A stretch of 64,000 nt of DNA from Aquimarina spinulae (GCF_943373825.1 NZ_CALSBP010000001.1:1302001-1366000); one strand, 5' to 3'; positions 1 to 8,506 are shown, counted from the stretch's first letter. Numbers and translations are program-made. The notes: generated by a model from the letters alone, not told the origin.

Positions 1-1
1 A

Positions 2-979
2 TTGTTTAAAGAAAATGGAGGTGATATCTTTCCGATGATGCCATTGAATTCTGGTAGTAATTCTGTAAGCAATATCAATGTCAATAAATTTATGGCATTA
101 AATGAAACCCAATTGTTTTTATTAGGACAATGGGCAGAAGGAAAATTTGTTAATAATGAAACTCCACAAGCATATCCTATCAATCCAATGGATACGGTAG
201 GAGTAGGAAACTGTGTAGGGTTACCGATGTGTCCTGGTATTGAAGTTACATGGAGTATGCAAAATGATGTAATTTATGAGGCACCGTATGTAATCAAACA
301 GTATGAAAATGAAGAGTATTATGCGCAACATGGATTGAACCCTTCTAGAGATGAGAGTGAAGGTGGTGGTTGTGAACCTGGAGATTTAACCAAAAGAATG
401 GCATGCCCATGGCAAGCCGACTTTTTTCAATGTACAGTCCAGTATATCAATTTTACCGTACCCTCGATCAATAAAATAACACTTAGTAATGGGACTAATG
501 TTCCGTTACCACCTACTTACTATACATATTGGTGGCCGCCACAAAGCCCTTGGGATGTGATCGTAGGTGAATTTACAGATAAGGGACAAGGACAAACGCA
601 CTTACCTGCAGGACAACAGGTTAATTATGCTCGTGGTATCAACAGTTTTGTACAAATGGTTGAGTATTGGTATGCACTTGGGTTTATCAGAGATAAAAAT
701 GGGGCAACTCCAGGATATCCATATATTGTAGAGACCGAAAGAAATAATGAACAATTCTCTTATAAAGAAGTACCCGTAGGAGAGATTACTGGAAATGATG
801 CAGATAATGACACCACTATACCTGTATTTTTTATTGAGCAGAATAAGCATGAAGTAAAGAAGAAAAGTAGTAAGGCAAAACTATTGATAGAGCACTTAGA
901 AATGGTCGTGTTTAATAAGATTGAAATAGCACCAGAAGGGCTTGAAATGCCTCGATCTGGAACAAGAAGCAGAAGGTAA
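2..979 (+). CDS. LodA/GoxA-like cysteine tryptophylquinone (CTQ) amino-acid oxidase, C-terminal part
   Basis: The reading frame is open to the left edge, so the real start is outside the window and only about 325 C-terminal residues are seen. They resemble the LodA/GoxA family (L-lysine 6-oxidase, glycine oxidase), which deaminates amino acids and releases H2O2. Visible family signatures are CPGIEVTW, the block CPWQADFFQC (about residues 135-144 of the visible part) and the tryptophan block YYTYWWPPQSPWDV (173-186). In the family a Cys and a Trp are cross-linked to form the quinone cofactor; Cys144 and Trp177 or Trp178 are my best guess for the pair. The gene directly downstream encodes a LodB-like flavoprotein, the usual maturation partner, which strongly supports the call. 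The substrate cannot be told from the sequence. Confidence 0.82.
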   Translation: MFKENGGDIFPMMPLNSGSNSVSNINVNKFMALNETQLFLLGQWAEGKFVNNETPQAYPINPMDTVGVGNCVGLPMCPGIEVTWSMQNDVIYEAPYVIKQYENEEYYAQHGLNPSRDESEGGGCEPGDLTKRMACPWQADFFQCTVQYINFTVPSINKITLSNGTNVPLPPTYYTYWWPPQSPWDVIVGEFTDKGQGQTHLPAGQQVNYARGINSFVQMVEYWYALGFIRDKNGATPGYPYIVETERNNEQFSYKEVPVGEITGNDADNDTTIPVFFIEQNKHEVKKKSSKAKLLIEHLEMVVFNKIEIAPEGLEMPRSGTRSRR

Positions 980-983
980 TACA

Positions 984-2126
984 ATGGCATATCATTTTGA
1001 AACAGATGTACTTATTGTAGGAGGAGGCCCGGCAGGGGCTTCCACCGCATTAAGTTTATTAAAATATTCAGATCTTAAGGTAATGATCGTTGAACAAAGT
1101 GATTTAGATACCTTAAGGGTAGGGGAACAGGTAAGCCCGGCAATATTTGACTTACTTGCTTATGTGGATATCCATCGAACAGATTTTGAAACAAACAGCT
1201 TTATATATGGTTATAACCACGTAGCTGCCTGGGGTAGTGCTAATCTGTCCTCGAGACATTCCATTTCAAGCACAGTAGAGGATAGTATACAACTGGATCG
1301 GAAAGCTTTTGATTTATTATTATTAGAACGAGCTGGTCAAAGAGGAGCAAGCATTTTACCCAGAACCAGATGTATTGATTTTAAGCAAACCAAAGAAGGA
1401 GACTGGACGATTGAACTTAAGCATAAAACCAAAGGTGATATTTTGGTGAAGGCAAACTTTTTGGTTGATGCTACAGGACGGCAAAATGCAGTGTCCAGAA
1501 ATTTGGGATTAAAACCGCTAAAAAGTGATGAATTAGTAGCAATAGGGGCTTTTGTAACTTTTGAAAAAGGAAAAACACCTGCACAAGAAGTGTTATTAGA
1601 AACAGTAGAAGAAGGTTGGTGGTACTGTGCTACCTTACCCAATGACAAAATAGGGCTAACACTATTTACAGATGCAGGAATTGCAAAGGAAAAGCAACTT
1701 CAGAAAACACATCAATTTAATCAATTACTTTTAAATACTAGATATATCAAAAATAAAGTAAAACAGGGGGCGGCATATCAATCGCCCTGGGTACGGAATG
1801 CTTTTTCAAAACTGGTAGATATTACTCCTGTAAAAAATTATATCGCTGTTGGTGATGCCATAGCGTCTTTTGACCCCATTTCTTCTATGGGAATTGGATT
1901 TGCCCTTAGTTCAGCTTGTCACGCTTCCAAAACGATCATTGATTTTGAAAATAGCAAGGACAATACATATAGGTTAGATTATCAACACAATATCGATGCT
2001 ATTTATAAAGATTATCAACAGACTAAAAATCAGTTTTATACAACAGAACAACGCTGGAAAGAATCCGAATTTTGGCAACAAAGACTAATGAGTAATACTA
2101 TAAAATCAAAAATGAAATCATACTGA
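984..2126 (+). CDS. LodB-like FAD-dependent maturase of the CTQ oxidase
   Basis: A 380-aa flavoprotein with an N-terminal Rossmann motif VLIVGGGPAGAS (Gly13-Gly18) and a second FAD motif GDAIASFDP (290-298) followed by GIGFAL, as in the tryptophan-halogenase/geranylgeranyl-reductase-like monooxygenases. LodB and GoxB of this family are needed to form the tryptophylquinone of LodA and GoxA. I chose the ATG at 984 because the Rossmann strand starts a few residues later; the in-frame ATG at 942 lies inside the upstream gene. It follows the oxidase by 4 bases and its stop shares a base with the next start (TGATG), so the three genes look translationally coupled. The maturase role is inferred from family and position. 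Confidence 0.85.
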   Translation: MAYHFETDVLIVGGGPAGASTALSLLKYSDLKVMIVEQSDLDTLRVGEQVSPAIFDLLAYVDIHRTDFETNSFIYGYNHVAAWGSANLSSRHSISSTVEDSIQLDRKAFDLLLLERAGQRGASILPRTRCIDFKQTKEGDWTIELKHKTKGDILVKANFLVDATGRQNAVSRNLGLKPLKSDELVAIGAFVTFEKGKTPAQEVLLETVEEGWWYCATLPNDKIGLTLFTDAGIAKEKQLQKTHQFNQLLLNTRYIKNKVKQGAAYQSPWVRNAFSKLVDITPVKNYIAVGDAIASFDPISSMGIGFALSSACHASKTIIDFENSKDNTYRLDYQHNIDAIYKDYQQTKNQFYTTEQRWKESEFWQQRLMSNTIKSKMKSY

Positions 2127-3793
2127 TGATACAAGAACCTTTACACACAGTTTCAGAACTACTGAAAGACAATATTGATGCATTTTTAAAAGAACTGAAT
2201 AGCCATATTCCATCAAATATAACAATATCGACCAATTGGGGAGAATTAGATAACGTGTATAAACATAATAAGAATAGTCAAATTTTTAATAGAAGACTTC
2301 AATACAATCCTTTTGTTATCGTGTATTGCGAAAACGAATCTGATGTAGTAATTACGTATAAAGCTGCTATAGATAACAAATTACCAATTCGGGTTCGTGC
2401 TGGGGGACATGATCATGAGGGAGAATGTACGGGGACAAATGTGGTATTGATTGATGTTTCAAAAATGGCTTCGTTAACTATAGATCCGATAACCAAGATT
2501 GCCAGTATAGGCCCAGGTATCCGCTTTCAAACGCTTACTTCTAAGCTCGCAGAACAAGATGTGATGATTCCACATGGTACTTGTGCCACTGTAGGAATTG
2601 CTGGCTTTACCATGGGAGGTGGCTGGGGGCCTTGGACCCGTAAAATGGGAATGTGCTGTGAACATCTGGTTGGAGCCAATATTTTATTGGGTGATGGAAC
2701 CCTGCAGAAGCTGGATGTAAAAAATGGTTCTGTACCTGAATTACTATGGGCACTTAGAGGAGGTGGAGGTATGAGCTATGGTATCATAACCGAATTGCGT
2801 ATACAAACCTTTACCTTACCCGCTGTACTACATCGTTTTGAGGTAGAATGGAATTGTTATGAAGATCAGGAACCAGATACATTAAATGAAGAAGTGCCAA
2901 CAATTGAAATATTGCAAAAATGGGAAGAGTTAATCGAGTCACCAAATACTTCAAACCTTATAGGAACTAACTTGAAAATAAATGGGAGACCATGGGATAC
3001 AGGAGAACCTGTAAATATCCACACAGTATATAATAATTGTGTTTTTTATGGATATTGGGAAGGAGATGAGAACAGCTTATGTAAGTTTATAGATGATTAT
3101 CTTAAAGAAAAAGTTTCACCTTATACTCTTACCATAGAACCTGCAACCGGAGCAGATTATGCACATAAAAACCAATATGGTTCTCATTTAATGGGGAACT
3201 GGGACCGGGAATCACACAACAAAATTTTAAATAAATTAGGGTTGCTTAGAGAAGGAACCCCTTTACAACCAGATTATGATATTCCTGCTCCTCATAAAAT
3301 CACATCAAGATTAGTCAATACTGGTGGATTAGATGCTCAAGGTAAAAATGGATACAAAGCCTTGTTCGAGAGTTTATTTTCTAACCTTATTTTAGATGGT
3401 AACAGAAAGTTGGGACTATTTACTTATGTGACTTTAGGAGCTATTGTTGGAGATTATTATATGAAACATGCAGAAAATACCGATAGTGCTTTTCCTTATA
3501 AGGACAAACTATATACTATACAATATCAATGCTGGTGGAATACAAAAAAAGAGGAGAAGGAAGAATTTCAAGATAACTTTGTGTATGATAGAACAAACCG
3601 CTCATTGGATTGGATAGAAACCAGTCGGGATTTTGATATTCCTAATACTTCAGGGGCTTTTATAAGCTTTAAAGATAGTTCAATCCCAACTAAAACTTAT
3701 TTTGATAAAAGTTATGAACGTTTAAAAGAAATAAAAGAAACCTATTCCAAAGATCCATATAATCATTTTAGAACCCGAAAAACAATTATCTAA
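2126..3793 (+). CDS. Berberine-bridge-like FAD-linked oxidase (PCMH fold), probably bicovalent FAD
   Basis: A 555-aa oxidoreductase with a PCMH-type FAD-binding domain in the N-terminal half and a BBE domain at the C-terminus (YFDKSYERLKEIKETYSKDP). His95 in RAGGHDHEG and Cys153 in HGTCATVGIAGFTMGGG sit 58 residues apart, matching the His and Cys that carry FAD through 8alpha-histidyl and 6-S-cysteinyl bonds in this family. Such enzymes oxidise sugars, alcohols or alkaloids and pass electrons to O2. No signal peptide is visible, so it is probably cytoplasmic. It overlaps lodB by one base and is the last gene of the operon. Its link to the amino-acid oxidase is unknown; a small-molecule modification or H2O2-generating pathway is possible. 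Confidence 0.85.
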   Translation: MIQEPLHTVSELLKDNIDAFLKELNSHIPSNITISTNWGELDNVYKHNKNSQIFNRRLQYNPFVIVYCENESDVVITYKAAIDNKLPIRVRAGGHDHEGECTGTNVVLIDVSKMASLTIDPITKIASIGPGIRFQTLTSKLAEQDVMIPHGTCATVGIAGFTMGGGWGPWTRKMGMCCEHLVGANILLGDGTLQKLDVKNGSVPELLWALRGGGGMSYGIITELRIQTFTLPAVLHRFEVEWNCYEDQEPDTLNEEVPTIEILQKWEELIESPNTSNLIGTNLKINGRPWDTGEPVNIHTVYNNCVFYGYWEGDENSLCKFIDDYLKEKVSPYTLTIEPATGADYAHKNQYGSHLMGNWDRESHNKILNKLGLLREGTPLQPDYDIPAPHKITSRLVNTGGLDAQGKNGYKALFESLFSNLILDGNRKLGLFTYVTLGAIVGDYYMKHAENTDSAFPYKDKLYTIQYQCWWNTKKEEKEEFQDNFVYDRTNRSLDWIETSRDFDIPNTSGAFISFKDSSIPTKTYFDKSYERLKEIKETYSKDPYNHFRTRKTII

Positions 3794-3830
3794 ATAATGG
3801 GGTACGACAAATTTCACTTGTTGAGTATTT

Positions 3831-3972
3831 GGGCATAACTACAAGGGTTTTTACCAACGCTTCATCTCGGCCATTGCTATCTCGCCGTCGTGTTGCAATT
3901 CTTTGCACTTCGCAAAAAAAAGCTCAGGCTGTGGGATTTTCACTGCAATCCTTCACGCAAAACATTTAGGGT
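3831..3972. repeat. GC-richer intergenic element, possibly a degenerate attC-like or dispersed repeat
   Basis: The 200-base gap between the oxidase operon and the methyltransferase holds about 140 bases that are clearly richer in GC than the neighbourhood. It begins near GCATAAC (3833-3839) and ends near TTTAGGG (3965-3971). These resemble degenerate inverse-core and core sites of an integron attC (RYYYAAC ... GTTRRRY), and the length is like that of long attC sites. The cleavage triplet GTT is not intact and I see no long end-to-end complementarity, so this may be another dispersed intergenic repeat. No ORF is supported. Confidence 0.3.
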
Positions 3973-3994
3973 TTTATACTTTGTCAAAGTAAAA

Positions 3995-4705
3995 TTATGC
4001 TAAGGTAAACTTAGCCAGGTAATCGTTATTTTCTCCTTCAATTATTAATTCTGACAGTAAGCCATTGGCATTAGCTGCATTTTGAAGTGTATTATAATCA
4101 ACATATAACCAATCAAACCATTCTGATTCTTGTTCTTTGTATTTTAATTTGTATTGCATTTCTCCATAATATCCAGCAGAGGCATCTACCCAAAAACCTC
4201 CATCGTCATCTTGAAAAAGATAGGAAATATCTGATGAATCCATTAAAATTTGACCTCCCGGAGCAAGAAGTGTTTTAATATGAGTAAAAAAACGATCAAT
4301 GCGATCCAAAGTACCAATAATACCACTACCATTCATTAACAATAGTATGGTATCATACGCGGCATTAGTATGATCATAAATATCTTGTGACATGGCATGA
4401 TGTACTCCTCTTTTTTTACAAATCTCGATAGCGCCTTCGGATATATCTATAGCTTTTATGTCTAGTTTTTGTTCATTTTGAAGAAACAAACTATGGCTTC
4501 CGGCACCACAACCTACGTCTAGTACTTTTCCGTATGAAAGCTCTAATGCCTTTTGTTCTATTTTGGGCATTTCGGTATACCTTCTAAATAGGTAAGAAAT
4601 AGGGATATGATCATCATCAAAATCATTTGCCTGTACAATAATATCTTCAGTGTATTCTTTATTGTAAAAATCTTTGATGGCTTTTCCGAAGATATCTGTA
4701 TTCAT
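3995..4705 (-). CDS. Class I SAM-dependent methyltransferase
   Basis: A 236-aa protein with motif I VLDVGCGAGSHSLFL at residues 61-75, an acidic strand end KAIDIS that would hold the ribose of SAM, and a later ILLLMNGSGIIG block typical of motif IV/post-I in methyltransferase type 11/12/25 proteins. It lacks a signal peptide and should be cytoplasmic. The substrate is unknown. It is divergent from the Cys-cluster gene at 4776, with 70 bases between the two start codons. The GC-richer repeat-like element lies just beyond its stop codon. Confidence 0.85.
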   Translation of the reverse strand: MNTDIFGKAIKDFYNKEYTEDIIVQANDFDDDHIPISYLFRRYTEMPKIEQKALELSYGKVLDVGCGAGSHSLFLQNEQKLDIKAIDISEGAIEICKKRGVHHAMSQDIYDHTNAAYDTILLLMNGSGIIGTLDRIDRFFTHIKTLLAPGGQILMDSSDISYLFQDDDGGFWVDASAGYYGEMQYKLKYKEQESEWFDWLYVDYNTLQNAANANGLLSELIIEGENNDYLAKFTLA

Positions 4706-4763
4706 GAGGTGCAGTTTGTGATTATAGGAAACGATACTTGGTAATCAGAATTCTCAAAAGTCT

Positions 4764-4771
4764 TACTTTTG
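4764..4771 (+). promoter_or_regulatory. Bacteroidota -7 box TACTTTTG, suggests a nearly leaderless mRNA
   Basis: TACTTTTG fits the TAnnTTTG consensus of the Bacteroidota primary sigma factor. It ends only 4 bases before the ATG at 4776, so transcription would start at or next to the start codon. A TTG lies at 4738-4740, but the spacer (23 bases) is longer than usual. Confidence 0.45.
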
Positions 4772-4775
4772 TACT

Positions 4776-5270
4776 ATGCAAGAATTTATAGACCAATTAC
4801 CAAAACTGGCCAAAGATAAACATAACGAGAACAAAAAGTTCTTTGCTAAACTTAAAAAAAGACCGCCTAAAAAACTAGACCATATCATGCAGGAGTTACA
4901 TGATGAAGAGTTTAGTAACACAGATTGTTTAGAATGTGCGAATTGCTGCAAAACTACGGGGCCGTTATTTACAGATAAAGATGTAGAGCGTATTGCGAAG
5001 TTTTTAAAAATAAAACCCAGACAGTTTGAAGAACAATACCTAAGAACAGATGAGGATGGAGATTTGATATTGCAACAAACTCCGTGTACTTTTCTTGGGG
5101 CCGATAATTACTGTGCTATTTATGAGGTAAGGCCAAAAGCATGCCGAGAGTATCCGCATACAGATCGTAAAAAATTTCAACAGATATCTAATCTAACATT
5201 GAAAAATGTAGCAATTTGCCCTGCGGCTTATACTATTGTAGAAAAAATGAAATCTAAAATGCCTTTATAG
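4776..5270 (+). CDS. YkgJ-family cysteine-cluster protein
   Basis: A 164-aa protein of the YkgJ/UPF0153-type zinc- or iron-chelating family. The first Cys cluster is CLECANCC (Cys51, 54, 57, 58); a second cluster follows in TPCTFLGADNYCAIYE and the motif RPKACREYP. The N-terminal 45 residues are lysine-rich and helical. Family members are thought to bind Fe-S clusters or zinc, but their role is not well defined. A decayed copy lies at 6402-6827. The gene converges on the LipL32-like gene at 5364, and the two share the hairpin at 5288-5326. Confidence 0.85.
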   Translation: MQEFIDQLPKLAKDKHNENKKFFAKLKKRPPKKLDHIMQELHDEEFSNTDCLECANCCKTTGPLFTDKDVERIAKFLKIKPRQFEEQYLRTDEDGDLILQQTPCTFLGADNYCAIYEVRPKACREYPHTDRKKFQQISNLTLKNVAICPAAYTIVEKMKSKMPL

Positions 5271-5287
5271 ACATATATATAAAACAA

Positions 5288-5326
5288 TTATTCCCATACA
5301 TTCTTTTAAGAAACATATGGGAATAA
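5288..5326. terminator. Bidirectional terminator-like hairpin
   Basis: A perfect 11-bp inverted repeat, TTATTCCCATA (5288-5298) and TATGGGAATAA (5316-5326), lies between two converging genes. Similar hairpins with the same TATTCC/GGAATA core follow the second LipL32-like gene (19091-19133), and a related one follows the YkgJ relic (6843-6881). Confidence 0.65.
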
Positions 5327-5363
5327 CCGTTGGTGTGTGTATTAAATTAGGTTGTATATACTA

Positions 5364-6044
5364 TTATCCTTTTTTTAACTCTTCGATAGTTTTGGCCATT
5401 ATTACTCCTGGTAATTTGATAGGAGCAGCAACCTGAGCTAAGAAAGTACCTTTTACCTCACCAGTTTTGTATGTTGTAAAACCAATACGGTATAATCCAG
5501 CAGTTAATGCTTTAAGAGGATCACCAACTTCACTTTTATATCTTAATAACGAATTGTAACTACTTCCGCTAGGTTGTTTAGGCATTTCACTACTGTCATC
5601 ATTACGTTCTAGAACAGTCCAGTTAGCACTTTTTACAGCTTCTCCGGTAATTTTATCTTTACTTATAATATCAGAACGTTCTAACGTAATATAAGTATCA
5701 AAGAAATCACTAGAACTTGCATTTTCTGTATATGCAGCAGATGCAGTAGCTCCTTTTATTTTGTTTTTACCTACCGGAGACATCATTCTTATACCAAGCT
5801 CTGGAGCCACAGCAGGAATCCAAACATAGATATAATAAAATTTCTTACCATCTTTTACCTCGTCTTCATTACCTGGTGCAGCATATCCAAGATAAGTTAC
5901 AACATCTGTATAAGGCACCTTTATAGTTTTTGGGCCTATCTTTTTTTCGGTTAAACCACCAAATTTCTTTAGTTTTTGTGCTTGAGCATCAATAGAAGTT
6001 CCTAAAGCAAATATGCTTAGTAAAATTAAGATTCTTGTTTTCAT
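5364..6044 (-). CDS. LipL32-like secreted protein, copy 1
   Basis: A 226-aa protein with a signal peptide (MKTRILILLSIFALG...DAQAQ). I place the start at 6044, where the signal peptide begins, rather than at the in-frame ATG at 6083. The mature part resembles LipL32, the major surface protein of Leptospira. Shared features include YYIYVWIPAVAPELGIRMMSP, FDTYITLERSD, YNSLLRYK and GLYRIGFTTYKTGEVKGTF, in the same order and at similar spacing. Unlike LipL32 there is no lipobox Cys, so it should be periplasmic or released. It ends in a helical tail (TIEELKKG). A close paralogue lies at 19161-19844. Function is unknown; LipL32 itself binds calcium and matrix proteins. Confidence 0.8.
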   Translation of the reverse strand: MKTRILILLSIFALGTSIDAQAQKLKKFGGLTEKKIGPKTIKVPYTDVVTYLGYAAPGNEDEVKDGKKFYYIYVWIPAVAPELGIRMMSPVGKNKIKGATASAAYTENASSSDFFDTYITLERSDIISKDKITGEAVKSANWTVLERNDDSSEMPKQPSGSSYNSLLRYKSEVGDPLKALTAGLYRIGFTTYKTGEVKGTFLAQVAAPIKLPGVIMAKTIEELKKG

Positions 6045-6092
6045 AAATAATTGATTTGATTTTAGTGATAAATACACACACACTTCTTATCA

Positions 6093-6178
6093 CTATAGGT
6101 TAGTGTTATGATAATCTATGATTATCAATTTAATTACAAATATGAGAGTTTATAATTAGAATAGAATAACGTATTTGC
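6093..6178 (-). promoter_or_regulatory. Upstream region shared with the giant TPR/propeller gene
   Basis: The stretch upstream of LipL32-like copy 1 aligns with 13973-14055, upstream of the 1599-aa gene. Both begin CTATAG[G/A]TTAGTG and later share AAATATGAGA followed by a TTTAT-ATTAGA block, in the same orientation relative to the gene. Read on the minus strand it contains CATATTTG, a near match to the TAnnTTTG -7 box. It may be a common promoter or a relic of duplication. Confidence 0.45.
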
Positions 6179-6333
6179 GTTTAGTTATTCTATTTTAATA
6201 ATGGATTCTGTTTTTCAGTAGGTTATATGAAAAAATCTCTACTCATTCTTAATATGTAATATAGACTGATATCTTAAGTAATTATAAGAAGATGTTGGTA
6301 TAGGATCTTTTATCCAATTGTTCATATAAAGAA

Positions 6334-6413
6334 GGTTTAGATGAATTGGTAGTTTTATTAGAACTTGAGTATTTATATTTAGTGCAAATGTCGATTGGAT
6401 TATGATAAAACTT
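6334..6413 (-). pseudogene. Relic of the 5' part of the gene at 6968-8203
   Basis: GAAGGTTTAGATGAATTGGT at 6331-6350 matches 8057-8076 inside the 411-aa secreted-protein gene with one mismatch. The stretch from about 6380 to 6412, containing CAAATGTCGATTGGATTATG, matches the upstream region of that gene at about 8222-8252 with few changes. The order is kept but the sequence between is deleted. It reads as a decayed, internally deleted second copy whose edge is fused to the YkgJ relic. Confidence 0.55.
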
Positions 6414-6827
6414 AAAAAAAAACTACTTAAAAAACTGGATCATATCATGCAGGAGTTACATGAAGAGTTTAGTAACACAGATTGTTTAGAATGCGTGAAT
6501 TGGTGTAAAATTATTGATTCATTATTTAGTGATAAAGATGTAGAGGGGGTTTTAAAGTTTTTAAAAATTAACCCCAGGCAATTTGAAGAACAATACCTAC
6601 GAACAGATAAGGATGAAGACTTGATATTGCAACAAACTCCGTGCACTTTTCTTGGGGCCGATAATTACTGTGCGATTTATGAGGTAAAACCAAAAGCATG
6701 TTGAGAGTACCCACATACAGATCATAAAAAATTTCGAGAGATATCTAATTTAACGCTAAAAAATGTAGCAATTTGCCCTACAGCATACAATATTGTAGAA
6801 AAAATGAAACCTAAAAGACCTTTATAG
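6402..6827 (+). pseudogene. Decayed duplicate of the YkgJ-like gene
   Basis: The frame from 6402 aligns with the YkgJ-like gene at 4776 from about residue 24 to the end, but it carries a TGA at 6702-6704 where the parent has CGA (KAC-R-EYP). Downstream of the stop the homology continues in frame to a TAG at 6825-6827. The first Cys cluster has also changed (CLECVNWCK instead of CLECANCCK), losing a metal ligand, and the N-terminal 20-odd codons are replaced by sequence from the relic at 6334-6413. The nonsense change, the lost ligand and the missing 5' end together mark it as a pseudogene. Confidence 0.85.
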
Positions 6828-6842
6828 ATAAGCCTATATACA

Positions 6843-6881
6843 ATTACTCCTATATGTAATTCATAAGCATATAGGAGTAAT
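6843..6881. terminator. Terminator-like hairpin after the YkgJ relic
   Basis: A perfect 14-bp inverted repeat: ATTACTCCTATATG (6843-6856) and CATATAGGAGTAAT (6868-6881). It sits between the relic and the converging gene at 6968, in the same place as the hairpin after the intact YkgJ-like gene. Confidence 0.65.
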
Positions 6882-6967
6882 CTTGAATATGGGTCTAAGC
6901 AAATAATTGTTTTCGTATAAGTTTTTTCTCTTTCTAACAAAAAAAGCTTAAGGATTTAGAGACCAAT

Positions 6968-8203
6968 TTATTTATTAATGTTTTTACAATTTATTTCAGA
7001 TATATGAATATAACTATTATATCTAGTGCCTCCATATTTTCCACCTCCTTCATAAGTGCGAAATAATTTTCCTTCATAGACTTGACAAGTTCCATCCTTT
7101 GCTTTAGTAGCAACTTGTACGGTAATCCTTTTCTCTAAAGGAACTCCCAAAGCATTTTTTTCTACAATCCAATTACTATACAAAACAACACGTTGAATTG
7201 TTCCATATTTAGAAGTATTATGGTGTTTCTGTTTAATAGTTGCTATTAAATTAGCATTATTATATCCAGGGGTTTCCATTCTAAAAGAGTCTATTATACG
7301 CTGTCTGTACTGCTCAAAATAACGATCGTATTCGCCACTATCTATATAGGTGTTCAACTTTTGTTTTTGTGTGATGAGCATATTTTTGATATCATCCACC
7401 CATGATTTATCCTTTACTCCTTGATATATATCGGCATCGTCCTTAAATAATTTTAAAGTTTTATCTACTACTTGTATAGCTGTTTTAGGCCTCATTTTCC
7501 ACTCATCATCATTAAATGATTTATACGCTAACTTCTCTATTACATATTTTTTGTATTTAGGAGCTATTTCATTTGTTAATGTATTTTCAAAGTAGTTATC
7601 CACATTAGAGATGTCAGCTTCTGCTTTAGGATCAGAAATCCCCATGTTTTGATAAGCTTCTTTATGCGCCTCATATTCTTTGTAATTAGGGAATTCTAAT
7701 GACCCCTTTTTTATTCTGTCTACACTATTACTAATTCTTTCTAAATGCCATAAAGATTTATTTCCACCATCTCTAAGAGCAATTTCATCATCGACCAATT
7801 TTTTGTATTTATCATACTCTGTTGTGAATTCTGGAATCCTCTTGCTATCTGAATAAAAATTATTGAGAGTGGTTAATTTTTGATCTAATGCAAATAATGC
7901 ATCCTTTATTTCTTCTTTCGTATGTTTCTTAACATTTTCATTAGAAATAAAAATAGATTTTAAAATATCTATTTTTTCTACTGTTGATTTTTCAATTTTT
8001 AAAGTTTTTGGATCTGTGCCGGACACATTTTGATCCAATGAAACATTTTTTGTTGAAGTTTTAGATGAATTGGTAGCTTTACCAGATTTTTTTTTAAGAA
8101 TTTTTGATGTTTTCGGTTTCTTAATTTTTGGAAATTGCGCATTTACATTTAGCGCAAAGGTTATTAATATTAAGGTAAGAATAATTTTTAATTTCATTTT
8201 CAT
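6968..8203 (-). CDS. Secreted protein of unknown function
   Basis: A 411-aa protein that I do not recognise. The start at 8203 gives a clear signal peptide (MKMKLKIILTLILITFALNVNAQ); the ATG at 8269 would put 22 polar residues before it. After the signal comes a very basic, low-complexity stretch rich in Lys, Ser and Thr (KIKKPKTSKILKKKSGKA). Next is a long helical middle part (about residues 70-320) with many charged residues, and then a beta-rich C-terminal domain of about 80 residues with GTCQVYEG and YEGGGKYGG. It has no lipobox. A relic of its 5' end lies at 6334-6413. It belongs to the minus-strand accessory block. Confidence 0.7.
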   Translation of the reverse strand: MKMKLKIILTLILITFALNVNAQFPKIKKPKTSKILKKKSGKATNSSKTSTKNVSLDQNVSGTDPKTLKIEKSTVEKIDILKSIFISNENVKKHTKEEIKDALFALDQKLTTLNNFYSDSKRIPEFTTEYDKYKKLVDDEIALRDGGNKSLWHLERISNSVDRIKKGSLEFPNYKEYEAHKEAYQNMGISDPKAEADISNVDNYFENTLTNEIAPKYKKYVIEKLAYKSFNDDEWKMRPKTAIQVVDKTLKLFKDDADIYQGVKDKSWVDDIKNMLITQKQKLNTYIDSGEYDRYFEQYRQRIIDSFRMETPGYNNANLIATIKQKHHNTSKYGTIQRVVLYSNWIVEKNALGVPLEKRITVQVATKAKDGTCQVYEGKLFRTYEGGGKYGGTRYNSYIHISEINCKNINK

Positions 8204-8506
8204 CTTTTTATTTAGTGAGCTGTAAATGTTGATTTGATTATCATGAAACTTGAAGCTTTTTTGAATCACTGTGATTATTATAACAATAAGATCAAAAAGT
8301 ATACAATTATGATATTTGAAACATGCTTTTTCAAAACATTTACTTCATATTATATTTGATTCAATTTTAGTTAAATTTTTATATAATTATGAAGTCAAAT
8401 CCAGACTTTGTGACGAATGTCTTATAATTAGTGATGAATTGTTTTACTTAGGAAATAGGCACCTTTATTTAGCTACTCAATACTGTGAAAATACAATAGA
8501 GTTCTT
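8204..8506. other. Intergenic stretch without a supported gene
   Basis: About 300 AT-rich bases between two minus-strand genes. A plus-strand frame crosses it (8316-8573), but it runs into the coding part of the minus-strand gene and looks like chance. No hairpin or repeat was identified apart from the part copied in the relic at 6334-6413. Confidence 0.5.

Noticed and set aside
6402..6704. YkgJ-like frame read as an intact 100-aa gene
   Set aside because: Homology to the parent continues in frame past the TGA to 6827, a Cys ligand is lost and the 5' end is replaced, so it is a relic.
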